Positions 35,014 through 45,790 of a DNA stretch of 64,000 bases are shown one piece after another. Source of the stretch: Arthonia radiata (lineage: Eukaryota; Ascomycota; Arthoniomycetes; Arthoniales; Arthoniaceae); assembly GCA_002989075.1 (NCBI GenBank), contig PSQN01000016.1:62001-126000 (forward strand). The letters are read 5' to 3'. The notes under the pieces were generated by a model. That model made no database searches. It was not told the origin of the DNA and saw only the letters and a list, made by a program, of their open reading frames with translations. The translations under genes and the position numbers were made by a program. Numbering within the stretch: the stretch's first letter is position 1; every line of letters begins with the position of its first letter.

Positions 35014-36533
35014 TCAAGCCCCTGCACCGGCAGCTTCGCCGGCAGCCTCAATGGCTTGCGCCTTCTTCTTCTCCGCATACAATGCGACGATCAGTCCCAC
35101 CGCCTGCAATTAGTCAGCTTGCGCGGCATGGTGGTGGAGGTGGCGACCGATGCTAAGGTATGTACTCCACTCACCAGTGCTTGGTCCAATCCTGCCTTGA
35201 CTCGCACTTTAATCTCGTCCTTGTGGAAGTAGTGCTGCTCCACTACGGCTTCAATCACAGCTTGAGCGTTCCTCAACACCTGAACCTTCTTCTCGCCCTT
35301 CTCCTGCAGGGAAAGTGTCACATCGTCGTAGGGTGGCATTGCGTTTCGGAAGTGCGCTTCCCGCTTGGTTTTGAAGAACCCCCGTATTGCGACATTGAGC
35401 AGAATCTTCCCGCTGGCGGTCTCGAAGTCACAGGAATGTTCGCGCGAGGTCGATCGCGGGTTAATGATGAACAGGAGCTGGTCCTGCAGCGTCGAGACAT
35501 CTAGTGGCCCGAGAGTCAGCCATGGACATGCCGTGAGCCCGGTGTATCACAGCCGCATCCGAACTCGCACATGGACTTGGGATCGCGTAGAGCATGCGAT
35601 TGCAAAGGGTCGCATGATCTTGTGATATCAGGATCGCATTAAGTATGCCGTTTCAGGAGCTGTGCATGAGCTTCGCGTATGGATTTCGCATGGAGAATGC
35701 CGTTCTAACGATCTGCATGACGTCCTGACACGCGGTATCAGTCCAAGTATCTGTATAACGTCGCGGTGTCATGATCGCATCGAGAAGATGTTTCATGTTG
35801 TGGTGCAGCATTGTTGCATGGAGAATGCCGCGTGCCGAACGATGCATCACCTCCACGTATGAAGATCGCGTTGAGGCGTGCCGTCGATCTGCGTGACCTC
35901 ATAAGGTATCAGGGTCGCATCAAGTGTTGTTCCAGAAACCTGCGTACATCGGTGTATTAAGGTCGCATTAAGAATACCGTTTCAAGCATCTGTTTGCGGC
36001 TCTTGCAGATGATCGACGCTTCCCAGACTAAACCTTCTTCGTCCCTGCAGGAGAGACCGAAACGCTCACCGGACGATCACGTTCTGGCCACGAGCACGTC
36101 ACTTACCTTTCTTCGAGCTCCACGTGTGATCTTTCACCCTCAGCATGTCTGACCCGTTCCCCTTCACTTTATAATCCGAATCCGGTTTCAACGTCAATTC
36201 AACATCTTGTGGTGCGACCATCTGCGGTATCAGCGCGACGGGTCCCAACCCCTGGGGCACGTTGGAAGACGGCCCATACGGGGACGTTTGTGAAGGTGGA
36301 AAATATGCGTATTGTGATGGCAGCGACGAGGGCGGAAACTGTGGCGAGTACGAGTACGCTACCGATGGTGGAGGCTGCTGATAGTAACCGGATGGTGGAG
36401 GCTGTTGATAGTAGCCGGCTGGTGCCGGTGGGGTCGTGCCTCCACCTGGAGCAGATACGAACTGAGGCGGTTGGTTTGCATACTGCAGTGGCGGCGGCGG
36501 ACCGTAACTGCCACGTCCCGGGTGTTGAGCCAT
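35014..36533 (-). CDS. LURP-one-related (Tubby-C2-like) protein
   Basis: Exons 36533-36107, 35500-35175 and 35103-35014 give 280 residues. The frame extends upstream of 36533 without an ATG, so 36533 is taken as the start. Residues 1-85 are Pro/Tyr/Gln-rich with near repeats of GYYQQPPPS. The C-terminal 200 residues read as a LURP-one fold: ELTLKP...YKVKG, LRVKDHTWSSKK, then DQLLFIINPRST, ILLNVAIRGFF, VQVLRNAQ, and a final helix (AVGLIVALYAEKK) matching the central hydrophobic helix of this family. The first intron is 606 bases, far longer than others here, and contains a degenerate minisatellite; the second is 71 bases. Function in fungi is not established. The fold assignment is by pattern recognition. 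Confidence 0.75.
35590..36005 (+). repeat. Degenerate minisatellite, unit about 45-52 bp, inside an intron
   Basis: About eight imperfect copies of a unit containing a core like ATCGCATTAAGAATGCCGTT followed by an ATCTGCATGAC-like stretch and GGTATCAGG. Examples of the core lie near 35632, 35687, 35773, 35818, 35867, 35909 and 35963. It lies wholly within the first intron of the LURP-one-like gene. Confidence 0.7.
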
Positions 36534-37762
36534 CGTGTCTTGTGTGTCAAGTTTTCGTTTTACTTCCAACGAGTCGAGCCAAATGAAGAAAATCTTGGGC
36601 GGCCTTGATTTCTCGGTCTTTTCGAAGGTTATATTCTCTCCAATCAGCTTGGCCCCTACTGCCGTGCCGCAAACTCTGTCTCTTCAGCAGACTTCAAGAC
36701 CTCCTGCATACCGTAATGTTTGCGGTGAGAATTTTCAGCAAGCCTTCAGCCGCAAGACGCGAGGCCCAACAGCGTTAGCCGCTGACCCCATTCGCCCCGG
36801 TATAGATTGCAATTACCGTAGTGCCGTTCAAAATTCTCAAGCAGATTGATTTGGTGTATTCGAAACAGGAGTAGGGAGGACAGTTCATGCACATGAACTG
36901 CGTGGACGTTTTTTGTGGAGCGAGTTATTTTTAGACTTGACTAGCCTGCTGAGACCGACAGTAGTCTTGACGGAAAGCCATCTGCAGCCTTACCTACATA
37001 ACCGAAATTGCTTGAGCGATGGCAGTATTGAAGAGATGGTAATAGTAGCACAAGCAAAAGATCTGGCGACCTCGGGCAGAATTACGAGAATAGCAGTCGT
37101 GGCTTCCCAGCCGTATTTCATAAGCACTATGCGGTGATAACTTGCCTAACGACTACCTCTCTTCTTGGAGACCTTGGGTGCTCCGGGGACAAGGGCCCTC
37201 TGCGGAGGAAATGAGTCCATACGAGGAAGTACTGTTGTTCATGGTCTTGTCATGCGCAGTAGCTGACTGGTGAAGGGCACCGTGTAGCCTTGACTCATTT
37301 CACGAAGTCGAGTTCCTCAGGTGAACTTATAGGTTATGCAATACGATGCCTACGTGAACATGACAGTGGTCAAGACATTATGTGTGCGTCCCGAAACTCA
37401 GATCGACGGCCTTCTATCGCTATTGTAGGATACCGTGCTCCATACTCTGTACTCAAAGGAGCACTGTAGCACTACGGTCACGTGGCCGTGTAGCGGGGAT
37501 GGAAGAGGCGCACGGACTAGGACTGGCGTATTCTTTCTGATTGAAATCGTGCGGTCTTTTCTAGTTGATTCAGGCCACGTATACTCCAAGCTGCGTGCGT
37601 CGTCTTTCCACCGCGAAAAAAAGGACGACGTGTGTGCGACAAGGCGCTACCAAGTCCTTCTCAAGTCTACATTACCGCCCAGAAGCAGCCGCTTGAGCGA
37701 GAGGTGCAACACTAGGATAGAAAATCCTCATCGCCGCGGCCCATTGAGATCCGCCATCTGCC
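36534..37762. promoter_or_regulatory. Divergent upstream region, LURP-one-like gene / eIF3h
   Basis: About 1.2 kb between divergent starts. No coding feature is supported. No specific motif was recognised. Confidence 0.4.
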
Positions 37763-39033
37763 ATGACTGACGCCCCAGCGTACGCGCGCAACCCCCACCA
37801 TTATTACTACTCAAGCATGTGCTAACGTTTTCTTAGGGGTGCGGCCGCCCTCAGAGGTGTGCAAATTGAAGCTCTGGTGTGGACCAACCTTTGGGAAGGC
37901 GACAGACATCAAACTAACTGCTGCAAAGGTCGTTATGAAAATCATCAAGCACTGCTCACAATCCTTCCCCACCATTACAACCGGGTCACTCGTGGGCATG
38001 GACGTCAACGGCATGCTCGAAATCACCAACTCCTTCCCCTACCCCACTCCAGACGCAGCATCCTTAGACGGGCATCAAGACACATTACAGAACCTCGCCG
38101 CATCAGCACCACGGACCAAAGCCAACGCCGCATATCAGAATGAGATGATCAAGTACCTGCGAGAAGTGAATGTCGACGCTAACAACGTCGGCTTCTATAC
38201 GAGTACCAGCATGGGCAACTTTGTTAACGCGAGCTTGATCGAAAACCAATATCATTTCCAGAAAGAGTTGAATGAGCGGACAATTGCGTTAGTACACGAT
38301 GTGAGCAGGAGCGTACAAGGGAGCCTCAGCTTGCGCGCGTTCCGATTGTCGCCCATTTTCATGTCCTCCTTCAAAGAGAACAAGTTCACCACGGACAGGT
38401 ACGTGATACCTGCTTCAACCTTTTCTTCCCGCCGTTGCTAACATCTTCCGCAGCCTCCAGAAATCTGGCCTACGGTATCAGGACATCCTTGTCGAGCTCC
38501 CCGTCCAGATTCACAACTCGCATCTCCTCACGTCGCTACTGCATCAATTACCAACCGCCCCACCCAAACAACAACTCTCCTTCCCGCCCTCGCTCGCCGC
38601 TCTCAATGACGCCGTTACCACCCAGAACGTTACGGGCCAACCATTAGCACCCAATCTTGATACCCTGGACCTGTCCGTCGACCCTTTCCTCGAAAAGACA
38701 TGCGACCTCATGCTCGACAGCATCGAGAATCACCACACCGAGCTGAACAACTACTCATACTACCAGCGATCACTCGCGCGTGAGCAGGGGAAGATCAAGG
38801 CGTGGCAAGAGAAGCGAAAAGCAGAGAACGCCGCGCGCACAGCGACGAAGCAGACCCCGTTGCCTGAGGACGAGTGGCAGCGGCTATTTAAGCTGCCGCA
38901 GGAACCGAATAGGCTGGAGACGATGCTGAATAGCCGGCAGATTGAGCAGTATGCGAAGCAGGTGGATGGATTCACGGCGAGCGTGAGCGGGAAGATGTTC
39001 GCGGTGAAGGGAGGTCTGCTGCCAGAGGGGTAG
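37763..39033 (+). CDS. eif3h: Eukaryotic translation initiation factor 3 subunit h
   Basis: Subunit h of eIF3, which organises the 40S pre-initiation complex in the cytosol. Four exons (37763-37779, 37837-37876, 37929-38398, 38454-39033) give 368 residues; introns are 57, 52 and 55 bases, all GT..AG. The first exon is only 17 bases (MTDAPA). The MPN domain covers about residues 10-165: [86 protein letters not shown]. As is known for subunit h, the JAMM metal ligands are absent. The C-terminal half is helical ([24 protein letters not shown], then a charged coiled region and [16 protein letters not shown]). Length and order match filamentous-fungal homologues. Confidence 0.95.
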
Positions 39034-39343
39034 GGAGGATCGTCTCGTGGAACAGAATAAACATGGTGCATTCAAAAGCATTCACATGTGCTCGCAATGA
39101 TTCATGAGGACAACCATTCAGCATACTGAATGTCATGGCGGCCCCAATCGCCGTCAGCACAAACATTTCGCCCTTTCTTCTCCCTTCGTGTTGGCTATCC
39201 GTGTGTACTGGTTTGTGCTGACTTGTCAATATCCGATGCTGCCAGTCGCTAGGCTCGTTGCAAAGTGCGGGCGCAGTATCTTCGAGACATTCAAGCCAGC
39301 TTTTTCCATTTCATCGTTCTCTACCTAGGTCAACAAGCCTCGC

Positions 39344-41510
39344 TCACTTTTCGAGCGGGATGTTATAGCTTTTGGGTCTTGGTGAAAAGGGAGCGAAGAG
39401 CTTGTTCGGCTTTCTTTCCATCAACCTAGAGTCTAGCCCACAGTAATCGCTTCGCCTGTCATACCACTTCCGTATTTCTTCCTGAACGCTTCCGTCGCCT
39501 CCCTCAGGTCCCTGGGAAAGCAAGGCTTGAGCCAGTAATCCCATCAACCCGGCTCCTTTGGACTTCCTACGCAGAGCTCCTCCAATAGCTGGTCGGTATA
39601 CTCAACGATGTCGTATTGTAGATGAATACCAGCCTGGCCGTCGTTCAGGTACCGTCGTCGATTCCAGGCCACGTGTTCTGCCACCCTTACCCGCATCTTA
39701 TCCTCTAAAGGCAGAGCAAGCTTTCCACGGAGGTAAGCGGTCACCCACATCGCCAGAATCCAGTATGGACGAAATTGGTTCGGCAGCTGCATGCAGCCGA
39801 TGAAGGCAATGGAGTGTTCATCCCGATTATTGTTAGGCGCGATGGGATTAATTAGACGAAAAGGCGTCAGCTTCCAAGGCTTCGCGAACGCAGTCTGGCG
39901 GTCGTGCAAATCTGAGAGCGCTGGAGAGGAAGGGGAAGCCGTTGCCAGGAGTGGTTTGATGCTTTGCCTTAAAGTTCAAAGGGACGGCGAGCACCAAATG
40001 GCCAGAAGGTGAGCTGTGCGGCAACACCGCAGCTCTAAGAGACCACAGCAGCCCATACAAGCAACAACGAAACCGACCTAGGATGTTCTGGTGGTGGTCT
40101 TGCTCGACCGCTGCCCACTGCTGCTCGTTGGGGTCATCCGATGCGGCAGTGTGTGATATATCGAGCTCGCGGGCTGTTTCTGGGGAAAAGGTGTCGTTTG
40201 TCTTGAGCAGCCAGTAGCGCAGAGAATTGCATCTGCATTTAAGGACCTTGCCGCTGGATAGATGGATCGATTCTTCATCGAGTGAGACGATATCTGCGCG
40301 TTCGATTTGTGCATGCTTTGCTACCGTAGGCCAAAAATCATCAAGCTGCACGAGGCCCAGAGTATCGTTCGCCGAGAGCAGACTGGTACATCAGTAACGC
40401 ACTTCAATGCAGATGTGACGAGGCGACTTACTCAACCGTCGATCTCTAATCCTGAAAGCCAGGCCGAGCTTCAAGACCGCTATCAAACACATTGCTGGTG
40501 ATCTTTTTCTTCAGCGCGGTTCAGAAGCTTGTGATGAACCAGCGTCCAGTGCGGGTCTAGTCAAGGAACCACGTACACGAATTGTTCGGCGCGAATATCA
40601 AAGGCGGCAGTAGCGACAGCCAACGTGTCGCGCCTCGCTCTGCAGAGTTTTTGTACGGCGCCTTACCTTTGGCACTCACAAAGGCAGCTGGACCCGCGCC
40701 AGACGTTCTGATGAGCCAGGTAACGATTTTGCCGGCTTTTGTAGATGCGTAGACTATGTCTACCGCGGATTTTGCACCGGCAATGACCGTAACACTCTTG
40801 ACAGCTAGGTCTGAGAGAACCCTTGAGCTTCCGAACTCATCTGGTGTATAATCTTGCCTTTGAACCTTTCCTGGCCCGGAAACGCGGGCATTCATGGCTC
40901 TGAAGTAAGTCCGAGTGCAACAATGAGTTTCGAGCAGGTGAACGTCCGCTGAGCTCCGTCGAGTCTTCCCTTTACCACCCACGCTCGGTTCTGATTCTCC
41001 ACGCGTGTGATATCAAAGCCAAACGTCAACCGATCTTTCAGGCTCTTTCTGGAGTATTCGTGCTACCCCAAATACTCCTCCAATTACTTTGTGACGTGCT
41101 TGGCCTCCACGAATTCGTCCTGGATCTCGTCCTGGTGAGGACGCATCATGGGCATGTGGGAGTACTCGGCCATGCCCAGACCTATCTGCGACCAGAGAGT
41201 ATCGTATGAGCGACCTGTGAGCTATTCTCTGTCATTTGTCGTTTCGACACGTCGAGAGAGGGTCTTACGAGGGTTCCATGTCCCTCCAGGGCACGTGTCC
41301 CGGTCAAGGATCGCAAGGCGGCATTGTAGAAGTATCTCGAGGTATTGTGCGGCGGCGGCGATTCTAGCAACGCCTGCGATGATTCTGTCACTTCATGTCT
41401 CCATGATGCGGAGGGTGGGGAGCTGAAGGGCGTAGGGGAGAGCAGAAGGAAGGCGGGCTCAAGCTGACCGGCGCCAAGCACAATGATGCCAAAACGGTCG
41501 TCGATTCACC
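39344..41510 (-). pseudogene. FAD-dependent (flavin-containing) monooxygenase pseudogene
   Basis: The remains of a host flavin monooxygenase. Near 41495-41460 is the FAD-binding start (IIVLGAG), apparently interrupted by an intron. Then comes LAILDRDTCPGGTWN (about 41310-41280), the NADPH-side motif VTVIAGAKSAVDIVYASTKAGK (about 40800-40730), the AERGATRW region and a DAILCATG-like motif (about 40240). The C-terminal half runs to LFAPFSPRPKSYNIPLEK at 39344. The reading is broken: stops within conserved stretches at 41084-41086 (TAA), 41063-41065 (TAG), 40892-40894 (TGA), 40557-40559 (TAG) and 40521-40523 (TGA), plus frame changes near 40850 and around 40240. No ATG fits the N-terminus. Several stops are explicable as C-to-T or G-to-A changes. 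Substrate unknown. Confidence 0.8.
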
Positions 41511-42093
41511 ATTGTCTTCCTTGCGCGTCGAAGCTCATCATGCATATGTTCGTGAAATGCTCATTCGTCCAGCACAACATGAGTTCGTGCTGTGGCCAGG
41601 CCGGTCTGCGTTCGGTTGGCACGAGCCTGCTCTTGATGGAAACCTAGTATCTGCTGATACCACGACGTTGGCTCAGTCCAGCACATCCAGGCGAGCAACC
41701 TCTGTGGAGCTTCGCTACAACAAGTGCTACGTCTCACAAGTTTGAGCAAGCAGTGTCATAGACGCAAGCGTTCATACGGCGCGGCTTCCCAGACGACATA
41801 CTTGCTCACGTGCAGACTCTGCATACATGCTGGGGACCAAAGTCTGAAGATCGGGGTTTCATGGGGGTTTCATGGTAAGTGCTATTCTTTCTTATGCTCC
41901 ATGACCCAAACGACTGCGTCCGGTTTGAAACCTGCATTATGAAGCTGTCGAGTTGGACCCTCTGCAGTCGAGCCCCTTGCAGCTCCTTCAGCTTCCATTG
42001 CAATGCCATTGAGATCATTGAGGCCACCGAGGCGCTCGCGACGTCTTTTAATCCTCTCTCCCGCTCGCATGGAAGCCATCGTGCACGCTGTTC
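41511..42093. other. Intergenic, nothing recognised
   Basis: About 580 bases between the monooxygenase pseudogene and the small Cys/Lys-rich gene. Overlapping short frames only. Confidence 0.4.
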
Positions 42094-42542
42094 TCAACTG
42101 AAGCTGGCATCCCACTGCTCCTTCCTGCGGCGCGCATTCTCCTCATCACGCTTCTTCTTGTTCTCCTTCTGCCTGTCCTGCTCTGCACGCTTTGCAGCGT
42201 CATTGCACTTGACACAGATTTTGCCTCTGGCGACAAGCTCGGTGGGATGTCTGGGGCAGCGCGTGAAATGTCCATCGGCTTCGCAAGTGGCTTTGACTGT
42301 CTTCTTGCAGACATCACTGCCATTCTGTGCTATCTATAGGATTGCAAACCTTTGGAGCAGATGTTCTGGTTACCAGTGATGTTTAGTTTTGTTCCTCCCG
42401 CCGATCCCTTTCGGCATCGTGCGCAGTTTGATAGCTTCGTGGTTTGCGGAGAGGCGGCCTTTGTTTCGTGAACTTGCGCTCCAATAATGCGGTTGTCTAT
42501 GACGAGGTTGTCAATGAAGCAGTTGTGGCGTTTGCAAGTCAT
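42094..42542 (-). CDS. Small Cys- and Lys-rich hypothetical protein
   Basis: Unrecognised. Exons 42542-42374 and 42329-42094 with a 44-base intron (GTAACC..GATAG) give 134 residues; this is the only nearby acceptor that joins the two parts in frame. The sequence has paired cysteines (CARC at 40-43; C64, C72, C81, C95, C98) and motifs such as CPRHPTEL and ICVKC that resemble a small zinc-binding unit. A highly charged Lys/Arg/Glu helix follows (about 100-128), probably a coiled coil. It lacks a signal peptide. It is divergent from the first kinase gene (390 bases between starts). The intron is near the lower size limit, so the model is tentative. Confidence 0.4.
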
Positions 42543-42932
42543 GAGCAGTCAGCGGGCTTGATGAAGAGCCCAGGAAATAACACTGTTCCAGCAGGTGTGA
42601 GGTGCGGCTCTCAAGGCAGAAGGCAACATCGCTCGGTGCAGGTAGCGACAGAGAGCGCTGCAAAGGTTTCTCGTTTGCTATTTGAGTATCTGACTGCGCT
42701 CATCATCTCCAATGCGTTTGTAGCGTGCACAAACGAGTTGTCAAACGCGGGAGCGTAAAACAAATAGCTCTGGCTCATCGGATAGGCACTGGAATTTTCT
42801 TACAAGATTACAGCCGACAATTTTCGATTTCACCAACTTTCATCCCACTCACCGCATCCTGCGTCTCCACGCAGTAGCGTCTCCGAAACACTCCCCGTGT
42901 TTGACCGACGATTTGACAGCTTATCAGACGAC
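42543..42932. promoter_or_regulatory. Divergent upstream region, Cys/Lys-rich gene / kinase 1
   Basis: About 390 bases. The frame of kinase 1 is open a short way upstream but has no ATG before 42933. No motif recognised. Confidence 0.35.
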
Positions 42933-44624
42933 ATGATGTCTCGCCAGTGTTCCAGCGACGCGCACGATTCCTGGGAACCGCATTCATCAGAACATACATC
43001 TGACAGCTTTGGTGAGGTGCTGAAACAAATGAATCTTGACAAAGTTGCGTCATTTGCGGTGCAGACACGTTGCGAACAAACCCTCACTAAGTGCAACGCC
43101 CCCAATGCTGCTCATCATTTTGGCAATGCGAGGGTGAGCCGAACACCGCTTTCCGGAGGATACAACATTCTCCTCCCAATACTCTTCGATGACGGGGTAC
43201 GCTGGCTTCTTCGACTGCCGAAGCATGGCAATCGCAAAGACTTCGATGACGACGATGCGAGATCTTTTCGTTCGACTGTCGCGATCATGAAGCGACTCAT
43301 CAGGGAGACCACTATCCCGATCCCACATATCTTTGCGTCTGATGCTGAGCTTGAAACCTTAGGGTGCCCCTTTATGCTCATGGAATACATCAACGGCAAT
43401 ACTCTCTATGATATGTGGTTTGAGAGAACTCTGTCTATGTCTACCCAGGAAGAAAAGAGGAATGCGGCTTTACACGACATCGCTGCCGCTGTTATTCAAC
43501 TCTCTGCTTATACATTCTCCCAAGGAGGAATTCCAATCTTCAATCGCCGAGGCGAGCTCGACATTATGGGTCCGGACCGATTTGATTTCTTTCCCAAGCC
43601 GGACACTCCAGAAGAGCATGAGGACAACTCTATGGATGACCCAAACGAGGTTGGCCCGCACTCGGATACGCAGACCATGTTCTCCGCACTGATTGAGAAG
43701 GCCCGAAAGCGAGCAGACATGCAAGGTGAGAAAAAGCACAAGCTTGATTTGATGAGAGCCTTACTGGATGTTATTCCGTGGCCGAAGAATCCCGAGCAGC
43801 AATTTGTCCTCCATCATCCGGACTTTAACAGCACAAACATTCTAGTCTCGGACGACGGGCATGTCACCGCATTCATCGACTGGGACGGGCCGCTCTCGGC
43901 TTCGAAGATGATTGGAAATCTTTCTTACCCCAGCTTTCTCACCCGTGATTGGGACCCACAAATGTACGGCTATGATGAGGGCGAAAACGACGATGCTTCC
44001 AAGAGCGAGGGCTCTCCCGAGGACTCTGCGCAGACGCTTGCGTACTATCGCAAGGTCTACGCCAAATGTATGGAATCTCAGTTGGTGCAACGTGGACGAC
44101 CAGCAAGTGACGTCTCGATCACTCGGCTCTCACTCCTTGTGGAGACCTTGTACACTGCTCTGACGTGGGACATGAGCTTCGCGAGAGTGCTTGAGAAGAT
44201 CGTGTCTGAAGTATTGAAGACGATTGATGCCAGCGAAGATCTGACATGGCCCAGTGAAGGTTCAGACAGCGATCTATACGGAGATGTTGGAATCTGTGAG
44301 ACAGAAAGCGCGGGGCCTATGCCAGTCCTCGAGAGCGAGCGAAGCCAAATGTCTGGATCAGCTATCGAGGATAGTATACGGCCGGGCGAGTCCGACACAG
44401 CGGTGAAGGATGACTGTGCTCAGAATCAAACCGCAGATCTATTCAAGGTGGCTGCGACGTTGGCAGACGACCCTGCGAGCGCCGCTTCATTCGACGTCGA
44501 TTCGCGTTACTGGCCATTTCTCTTTGACTTGGAGGATGGAATCGACACGAGAAAGCGCATGCAGGCATTGAAGACAGGGTTCGCGAGGCTTTGGTCGCTG
44601 GTGGCGGGTGGCGAGAGGTATTGA
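42933..44624 (+). CDS. APH-family (aminoglycoside-phosphotransferase-like) kinase, paralogue 1
   Basis: A protein-kinase-like phosphotransferase of the fungal APH group; the substrate is unknown and antibiotic resistance should not be assumed. Single exon, 563 residues from ATG 42933. A Gly-rich loop region is at about 74-81 (LSGGYNIL) and the beta-3 position at WLLRLPK (91-97). The hinge is FMLMEYINGNTL. The catalytic loop HPDFNSTN (295-302; Asp297, Asn302) and metal-binding IDWD (315-318) are intact. After the kinase core come SPEDSAQTL, an ITRLSLLVETLYTA helix, an acidic Ser-rich linker and a C-terminal helix (ALKTGFARLWSLV). It is first of three head-to-tail intronless paralogues and is closest to the third (both have HHFG near residue 61). 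Confidence 0.85.
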   Translation: MMSRQCSSDAHDSWEPHSSEHTSDSFGEVLKQMNLDKVASFAVQTRCEQTLTKCNAPNAAHHFGNARVSRTPLSGGYNILLPILFDDGVRWLLRLPKHGNRKDFDDDDARSFRSTVAIMKRLIRETTIPIPHIFASDAELETLGCPFMLMEYINGNTLYDMWFERTLSMSTQEEKRNAALHDIAAAVIQLSAYTFSQGGIPIFNRRGELDIMGPDRFDFFPKPDTPEEHEDNSMDDPNEVGPHSDTQTMFSALIEKARKRADMQGEKKHKLDLMRALLDVIPWPKNPEQQFVLHHPDFNSTNILVSDDGHVTAFIDWDGPLSASKMIGNLSYPSFLTRDWDPQMYGYDEGENDDASKSEGSPEDSAQTLAYYRKVYAKCMESQLVQRGRPASDVSITRLSLLVETLYTALTWDMSFARVLEKIVSEVLKTIDASEDLTWPSEGSDSDLYGDVGICETESAGPMPVLESERSQMSGSAIEDSIRPGESDTAVKDDCAQNQTADLFKVAATLADDPASAASFDVDSRYWPFLFDLEDGIDTRKRMQALKTGFARLWSLVAGGERY

Positions 44625-45790
44625 CAATCTGACAGCGATACTGCTCACAGCCATTGCAAACGTGGAAGATCCGTGTTTCTCTCCTTGTCTCGTCTTGCTA
44701 AGGGCTGATAGTGTACATGCAAAGATCGGGATCTCAAAGACTTACCGGTATTCGGAAGAGGATTCCCACTACTACCCTCCACAGGGTTCACGCGTGGCAG
44801 ACTGGCAACACGTGCACTGTGCGTGCAGTCATTGTCACATCTCTCTTCATCTTGTAGCACAGGTAAAGCAGTCAATCTGCAGGACAACGCGAGGATCCCG
44901 GCCACAGCACTGGCCAGCACGAAAATCAACGAAAGTGGCATGCTTCTCCTGTTTGATTTTGATCAACGACATAACGCCACACCTCGACTTTGAGGATATG
45001 TTTGCTTTGCCATCGTACGTTATACACCAACTAAGCATCTCTTCAAACAGGTCTTCGAGATTTCTAACACACAAATGTCTCTCGACGTCGATCATGATAC
45101 ATCGAGAAAGGAGTCCCTCGTATTACGGCTAGATCAGAGTCTCGGGCTGTGCCATGATGAGGTCCCTCAAAGGCCTTAAAATATTACTGAAAGGAACAGC
45201 AGGTGAGTTGAAGTTCTCAAGCATAACACATAGTTTGGGTTGCACGCTCTCGGTCTAGTACCTTGAAGACTTCTTCTTGACTTCTTGATTATCCGGGAAT
45301 GCGCGTGGTTGACAGTGCTGCAGGCCGTGAAACAAGCACACTGGATTGAAGAGGTCACGTGGAAAGTACGTTTTGAATGTCAAGAGAGCAGCCAGTCGGC
45401 TTTAAGACTAGGAGCACTTGGAGTCAATAACGATAGGGATAGGTCAGGATACTTCTTTGTCGTATTGCATCTCCATGAGTGCGTCGTAATGAGGTTTTTC
45501 GGTACACACTTATAGTTATCAATGAAGCTGAAATAGTCAATAAAGGGTTTGGCATGCTCATAAACGGATCGGTGGGGAAGTTTGGTTCAGAGATCGTTGC
45601 GCTCACTTTCAACTCACTCCCCCAATATGTTGGCACCACCTTCCCATCAACCGCTTTAGGAAGTTTCAGCCGACGTTGAGGCAAACAGATTGCTCTTCCC
45701 GGGATTGTCACGGCTTTAGATAATTTCTTTCCTACAGCCTCTGTCTGCGCTTATTCCCTGTCGAATGAAACTGCTAACGACAAAACAATC
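44625..45790. other. Intergenic between kinases 1 and 2
   Basis: About 1.2 kb. It contains a minus-strand 98-codon frame (44941-44645) that starts with a hydrophobic stretch resembling a signal peptide, listed separately with low confidence. Otherwise nothing is recognised; it should hold the kinase 2 promoter. Confidence 0.4.
44645..44941 (-). CDS. Possible small secreted protein, weak
   Basis: A 98-codon frame from ATG 44941. It begins MPLSLIFVLASAVAGILALS, which looks like a signal peptide or membrane anchor, followed by a polar, Arg/Asn-rich part with few cysteines. No family, no conserved spacing and no supporting neighbour. It could be chance. Confidence 0.15.
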   Translation of the reverse strand: MPLSLIFVLASAVAGILALSCRLTALPVLQDEERCDNDCTHSARVASLPRVNPVEGSSGNPLPNTGKSLRSRSLHVHYQPLARRDKERNTDLPRLQWL

